Position numbers and translations under genes: made by a program. From Cupriavidus sp. WKF15 (lineage in GTDB: Bacteria > Pseudomonadota > Gammaproteobacteria > Burkholderiales > Burkholderiaceae): a stretch of 64,000 nucleotides of DNA. Where the stretch lies: NCBI RefSeq assembly GCF_029278605.1, contig NZ_CP119573.1:558001-622000 (forward strand). Direction: 5' to 3'. The notes beneath the pieces were generated by a model. It saw only the letters and a program-made list of their open reading frames with translations. It did no database searches and was not told where the DNA came from. This document shows positions 60,703-64,000 of this stretch, piece by piece; the first letter of the stretch is position 1, and each line of letters starts with the position of its first letter.

Positions 60703-61221
60703 TCAGGGCTTCAGGTCGACAATCACGCCACCCAGCTCGTGCTCGCCCTTGGCGCGGGCGGTCTGGGCCGCTTGCGGCGGCCAGTTAAAGGGCACGCGCA
60801 CCAGTTCGCGGCCACCGACTTCGCGCGCCGCTTCGACCACGAGTTGGTACTCTCCGGCCGGCAGCTTGCCCAGGGGCGCCTTGCCGTCCGTGAAAGTGAG
60901 CGTGTGCTCGCCAGGTGCGCGCGTGGCGCCGGAAATGCCGTCGGCGGGCATCTGCGTGTCGCGGCCGGCCTTGCGCCACCACTGGCGCATGTCCTTGAGC
61001 CACTTGGTGCCTTCCTTGTTCTTGACGTCGTACCAGACCGCCAGCGTCGACACCGGGCTCTGGTCGGCGCGCTCGACCCAGACCGAGACATAGGGGCGGT
61101 GGTATTCCGCGACGTTCAGGCGCGGGATTTCCACCGTCACGTTCATGTCTGCCGCGAAAGCCGGACCGGCCAGCGGGGCGGCGGCCATGCCAGAGAGGGT
61201 GACGGTGAGCAGTCGGCGCAT
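60703..61221 (-). CDS. DUF2271 periplasmic protein
   Basis: A 172-residue exported protein with a signal peptide (1-23, ending PAFA) and one DUF2271 domain (VTVEIPRLNVAEYHRPYVSV, SGATRAPGEHTLTFTDGK). DUF2271 genes are often found with PepSY and DUF4198 genes next to iron-uptake systems. It lies 45 bp before the DUF4198 frame, so it is part of the same unit. The biochemical role is unknown. Confidence 0.85.
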   Translation of the reverse strand: MRRLLTVTLSGMAAAPLAGPAFAADMNVTVEIPRLNVAEYHRPYVSVWVERADQSPVSTLAVWYDVKNKEGTKWLKDMRQWWRKAGRDTQMPADGISGATRAPGEHTLTFTDGKAPLGKLPAGEYQLVVEAAREVGGRELVRVPFNWPPQAAQTARAKGEHELGGVIVDLKP

Positions 61222-61280
61222 ATCGGAATAACCTCGTCAGGAAGATGCAGGAAAGATCGCAGCGGATCGGCTCGATCCGG

Positions 61281-61937
61281 TCAGTGGATGAACAGGATGG
61301 CCAGCAGCAGCGGCACCACCAGCCCCAGGCCCACCAGCGGCCATGTGGCCACGCGGCCAGCGGCGTGCAGCTTGAGCAGGAACAGGCCGGTCACGCTGAA
61401 CACCAGGCAGGCCAGCGCGAACACGTCCAGGAACAGGCTCCACGCACGGCCGGTGTTGCGGCCCTTGTGCAGGTCATTCAGATACGAAATGACGCCACGC
61501 GTGGTCTTCTCGTACTGGGTCTCGCCGGTGTCCAGCGCCAGGCTGACCCAGGCGTCGCCGCCCGGACGGGGCAGCGACACATAGACTTCATCGGCGGACC
61601 ATTCCGCCTCGCGCCCGCTGGCGTCGATACCGAGTTCATGCGAGAGCCAGTCGGCCAGCGCCGGCGGCACCGCGCTCCTGGCATCGCGCCCGCTGCCCGA
61701 GGCGGCCGGCATGGCGGATTTCAGCGCCGAAAGCAGGCTGGCCGGCGCCGTGGCCTGGCGTGTCACCACGCTCGGCAACGCCTCGATCTGGGCCGCATGG
61801 TTGAGCGTGAAGCCGGTCGCGGCGAACAGCAGCATGCCGATCAGGCAGATCGCGGAACTGATCCAGTGCCACTGATGGAGATGCTTGAGCCAGAAGGCGC
61901 GACGCTGCTGGCCGGATGCCGGCTCGGTTTCGGTCAT
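61281..61937 (-). CDS. PepSY-associated membrane protein
   Basis: A 218-residue membrane protein with one N-terminal membrane segment (about 27-47, HWISSAICLIGMLLFAATGF) and two near the C terminus (FALACLVFSVTGLFLLKLHA, LVGLGLVVPLLLAILFI). HLHQWHWISS and NDLHKGRNTGRAWSLFLDVF are the histidine-rich signatures of the PepSY-TM family, linked to siderophore and haem iron reduction. The start is 61937, the second in-frame ATG, which avoids an unrelated N-terminal tail. The Fur-like box lies 75 bp upstream. Confidence 0.88.
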   Translation of the reverse strand: MTETEPASGQQRRAFWLKHLHQWHWISSAICLIGMLLFAATGFTLNHAAQIEALPSVVTRQATAPASLLSALKSAMPAASGSGRDARSAVPPALADWLSHELGIDASGREAEWSADEVYVSLPRPGGDAWVSLALDTGETQYEKTTRGVISYLNDLHKGRNTGRAWSLFLDVFALACLVFSVTGLFLLKLHAAGRVATWPLVGLGLVVPLLLAILFIH

Positions 61938-62010
61938 TGCAATGGATGGGCGGCACGGGCTCCAAAAGGCTTTGTGACCCATTGGTCACAAATGAGATCG
62001 AAAGCAAAAG

Positions 62011-62029
62011 GATAATCGTTCTCATTTGA
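62011..62029 (-). promoter_or_regulatory. Fur-box-like site upstream of PepSY cluster
   Basis: GATAATCGTTCTCATTTGA agrees with the classical Fur consensus (GATAATGATAATCATTATC) in 12 of 19 positions, with both outer parts best kept. It lies about 75 bp before the first gene of an iron-associated cluster, which makes iron-dependent repression likely. Confidence 0.5.
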
Positions 62030-62126
62030 AATCACAACGAGATGACGCCCGCGCCGGTTTACAGCCCGTTACAGCAAGTGACCGTTGTTGAGCGGCCTGA
62101 TCCCCGATTTCGCCGGGCGCGTCAGG

Positions 62127-62798
62127 TCAGGAGCCCGTTGCGGGCTCCGGCAGATGGTCGAGGTAGCCGCCGACCACGCGCTCCAGCGCGCCGAGCTTTC
62201 CGGTGAAGAAGTGATTGGCGCCCGGCACCACCACGACGGGCAAGTCCTGCGGTCGCGCCCAGTCGAGCACGGCGCCGAGCGTCACGCGCTCGTCGTTCTC
62301 GCCATGCACGACCAGCGTCGTCGGCGGCACGGCCGGCGTCTCGTAGCTCCTGTGACCGGGAATGGTCCCCCACGGCATGCCGGCGAGGATCAGGTGCTGG
62401 CATGACAAACCCTGGCCGCGCAGCACTTCCACCGTACGCGCCACGACGTAGGCACCGAACGAGAAGCCGGCCAGGACCAGCGGCAGTCCGGGGTACTCCT
62501 GGCGCAGGTAGTGGACGACGCCAACCGTGTCCGCCGTCTCGCCATCGCCGGTATCGTGCTCGCCTTCGGTCTCGCCGACACCGCGGAAACTCGGGCGCAC
62601 TGTCACATAGCCCCTCGCGGCCAGCGCCTTCGCGAGCACGTGCGGGACCTTGTGGGTGGCCGTGCCGCCTTGCAGCGGATGCGGGTGCGCGACGACGGCG
62701 ATACCGCCAGCCACCGTGCGCGGCGCATCGACGATCAGCTCGATCCTGCCCGCCTCGCCCGACACAAAAGTCTTTCCGGTTCCCGCCTGCAATGCCAT
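62127..62798 (-). CDS. Alpha/beta hydrolase
   Basis: A 223-residue hydrolase of the small dienelactone/YfhR-like type, with HPHPLQGGTATHKV for the oxyanion region, nucleophile serine in GFSFGAYV, and acid and histidine late in the chain (GENDERV, PGANHFF). The start at 62798 has a GGGAAGGGA site and gives the normal length. It is transcribed away from the LysR gene at 63040, 241 bp distant, so that regulator may control it. Confidence 0.88.
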   Translation of the reverse strand: MALQAGTGKTFVSGEAGRIELIVDAPRTVAGGIAVVAHPHPLQGGTATHKVPHVLAKALAARGYVTVRPSFRGVGETEGEHDTGDGETADTVGVVHYLRQEYPGLPLVLAGFSFGAYVVARTVEVLRGQGLSCQHLILAGMPWGTIPGHRSYETPAVPPTTLVVHGENDERVTLGAVLDWARPQDLPVVVVPGANHFFTGKLGALERVVGGYLDHLPEPATGS

Positions 62799-63039
62799 TC
62801 CCTTCCCCACGAATTTCCAGTCTGCCTGTCGCTGCCAACGGGCCATGCGGCCCAGACGCGATGGTACAGGCTGACGCCCGTCCCCGCTTTCGCGCCATGC
62901 ACGCAAAAGGCGCCGTGAAGGGGCGTTGCGACAAGGGCCATTTCGCTACAATCGTCGCGACCGCGCGGCCACGCTCCGTGCATCGGCAACGGTCTTCCGG
63001 CCGGCTCCACGGACACGACTTCACAGACGCAGACAGGCG

Positions 63040-63933
63040 ATGGACATCAAGCACCTACAACTGTTATCCGACATCGTCGAAGCCGGCAGTCTGAGCAAGG
63101 TCTGCGCGTTGCGCGGCATCGCGCAGTCCGCGCTCAGCAAGCATATTGCCGCGCTGGAGAGCGAGTTCGGCGCGAAGCTGTTCTATCGCACCGGGCGGGG
63201 CGTGGTGCTGACGGAGTTCGGCCAGTCCATCATGCCGCGCGTGAAGACCCTGCTCGGCGAATTCGACCAGTTGAAGAACGATATCCGCGACCGCGCCGAG
63301 GTCCCGAGCGGGCCCGTCAGGCTGGCCCTTCAGGCGTCGATCACGCAGCATATAGTCGGTCCGCTGTTCCAGCGCGTGCGCGCGGACTTCCCGAAGATCG
63401 AACTGCGGCTGATGGAAGGGTTCGCGGGCAATATCGAAGAGGCGCTGGCCAGCGGCCGCACGGACGTGGGCGTGTTCTCGCGCTACGGCGAGCGCATCCA
63501 CAAGACCGATGAAAAGCTCGCCACCGACGAGCTCTACCTGATCGCGCGGGCGGGAGATCCGAATGTGGCCAGGCCCAGCTGCCGTTTTGCCGATGCCGCG
63601 GCACTGCCGCTCGTGCTGCCCGGCGCGCCGGACGGCTTCCACATGATGCTGCTGGACGAGGCGAAGAAGGCGGGCGTCCACCTGAACACCCAGATCGAGG
63701 TCGATTCGCTGACCGCCATGCGCGAGATCGTCGCGAACGGGGCCGCCTATACGATCCTCACGCGGCAGGCGGTGGAAGTCGAGATGCAGCTCGGGCGCAT
63801 CGCCGTGAGCCGCATCACCGATCCCGTCCTGACGCGCACGCTGGTGCTGGCCACCAGCACGCAGCGGCCGCTGACCTATGCCAGCCGCACGGTCATTGAC
63901 CTGATCCGCAAGCTAACGCAGGCCAAGGGCTGA
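63040..63933 (+). CDS. LysR-family transcriptional regulator
   Basis: A 297-residue LysR protein resembling the Nac/Cbl-like group. The DNA-binding domain is at 1-60 (MDIKHLQLLSDIVEAGSLSK, AQSALSKHIAALESEFGAKL) and the effector domain at 90-290. It is divergent from the alpha/beta hydrolase. The remaining 67 bases to the window end contain no gene start that can be judged. Confidence 0.92.
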   Translation: MDIKHLQLLSDIVEAGSLSKVCALRGIAQSALSKHIAALESEFGAKLFYRTGRGVVLTEFGQSIMPRVKTLLGEFDQLKNDIRDRAEVPSGPVRLALQASITQHIVGPLFQRVRADFPKIELRLMEGFAGNIEEALASGRTDVGVFSRYGERIHKTDEKLATDELYLIARAGDPNVARPSCRFADAAALPLVLPGAPDGFHMMLLDEAKKAGVHLNTQIEVDSLTAMREIVANGAAYTILTRQAVEVEMQLGRIAVSRITDPVLTRTLVLATSTQRPLTYASRTVIDLIRKLTQAKG

Positions 63934-64000
63934 GCCGCAGCGCGGCGGCGTAACGCTGGTCAGTCCGATGCAAAGGCCGTGCGGACCACGCCGAGGCCGG

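Noticed and set aside
1..64000. Search for CRISPR arrays, tRNA, rRNA and prophage genes
   Set aside because: No regularly spaced repeats, cloverleaf-like sequences, rRNA blocks or phage structural genes were recognised by reading.

Overview
The window is high-GC DNA with dense operons. It carries Bug-type (TctC) binding proteins, porins of the beta-proteobacterial 16-strand type, many LysR/GntR/TetR regulators and several CoA-based catabolic gene sets. This points to a beta-proteobacterium of the Burkholderiaceae, most likely Cupriavidus or a close relative. No rRNA, tRNA, CRISPR array or phage was seen. One complete IS5-type element and a few gene remnants are present.

Layout. (A) 1-9269, minus strand: a catabolic operon running VOC extradiol dioxygenase, FAH-family hydrolase, a remnant of a medium-chain dehydrogenase, acyl-CoA synthetase, a large molybdopterin enzyme, its Fe-S subunit, and a porin cut by the window edge. 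The molybdenum pair matches pyrogallol:phloroglucinol transhydroxylase and resorcinol hydroxylase, enzymes known from anaerobes and denitrifiers. Its large subunit has an extra N-terminal SCP2-like domain, and its Fe-S subunit has lost the ligands of one cluster. (B) 9891-17326: an RND efflux system (TolC, pump, adaptor) with two convergent TetR paralogues. (C) 17541-26978, plus strand: a catabolic operon with two paralogous GntR/UTRA regulators, a dihydroxyacetophenone-dioxygenase-like cupin, an SMP-30 protein, CaiB CoA-transferase, enoyl-CoA hydratase, an AtuA-like protein, a bicupin and a Bug binding protein. (D) 27196-36055, minus strand: an ABC importer of the nitrate/sulfonate type, FAD oxidoreductase, CaiB CoA-transferase, enoyl-CoA hydratase, 7Fe ferredoxin, LysR regulator and aldehyde dehydrogenase, with a divergent porin at 36658.

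(E) 37956-42948: HxlR/azoreductase divergent pair and a Pqi (MCE-type) intermembrane transport operon whose PqiA is split into two genes. (F) 43199-51734: assorted genes, including a low-GC DUF4239 membrane protein, ArsR and LysR regulators, zinc alcohol dehydrogenase, a phospholipase-D-like lipoprotein and an NDP-forming acyl-CoA ligase. (G) 51813-53009: the IS5-family element. (H) 53189-63933: small cupin and membrane genes, an amino-acid ABC importer without an adjacent ATPase, a hemolysin-III protein, an iron-linked cluster (PepSY, DUF2271, DUF4198, ApbE, flavoreductase) behind a Fur-like box in which the DUF4198 gene carries a nonsense codon, then a hydrolase and a LysR gene.

The most notable points are the molybdenum hydroxylase/extradiol dioxygenase operon and a shared 25-bp element (core GTCA-N3-TGAC). 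This element overlaps the predicted promoters of three separate operons (aromatic catabolism, RND efflux, Pqi transport), with two weaker copies at the start of the TetR gene at 15825. Together these suggest one repressor linking aromatic breakdown to envelope defence.
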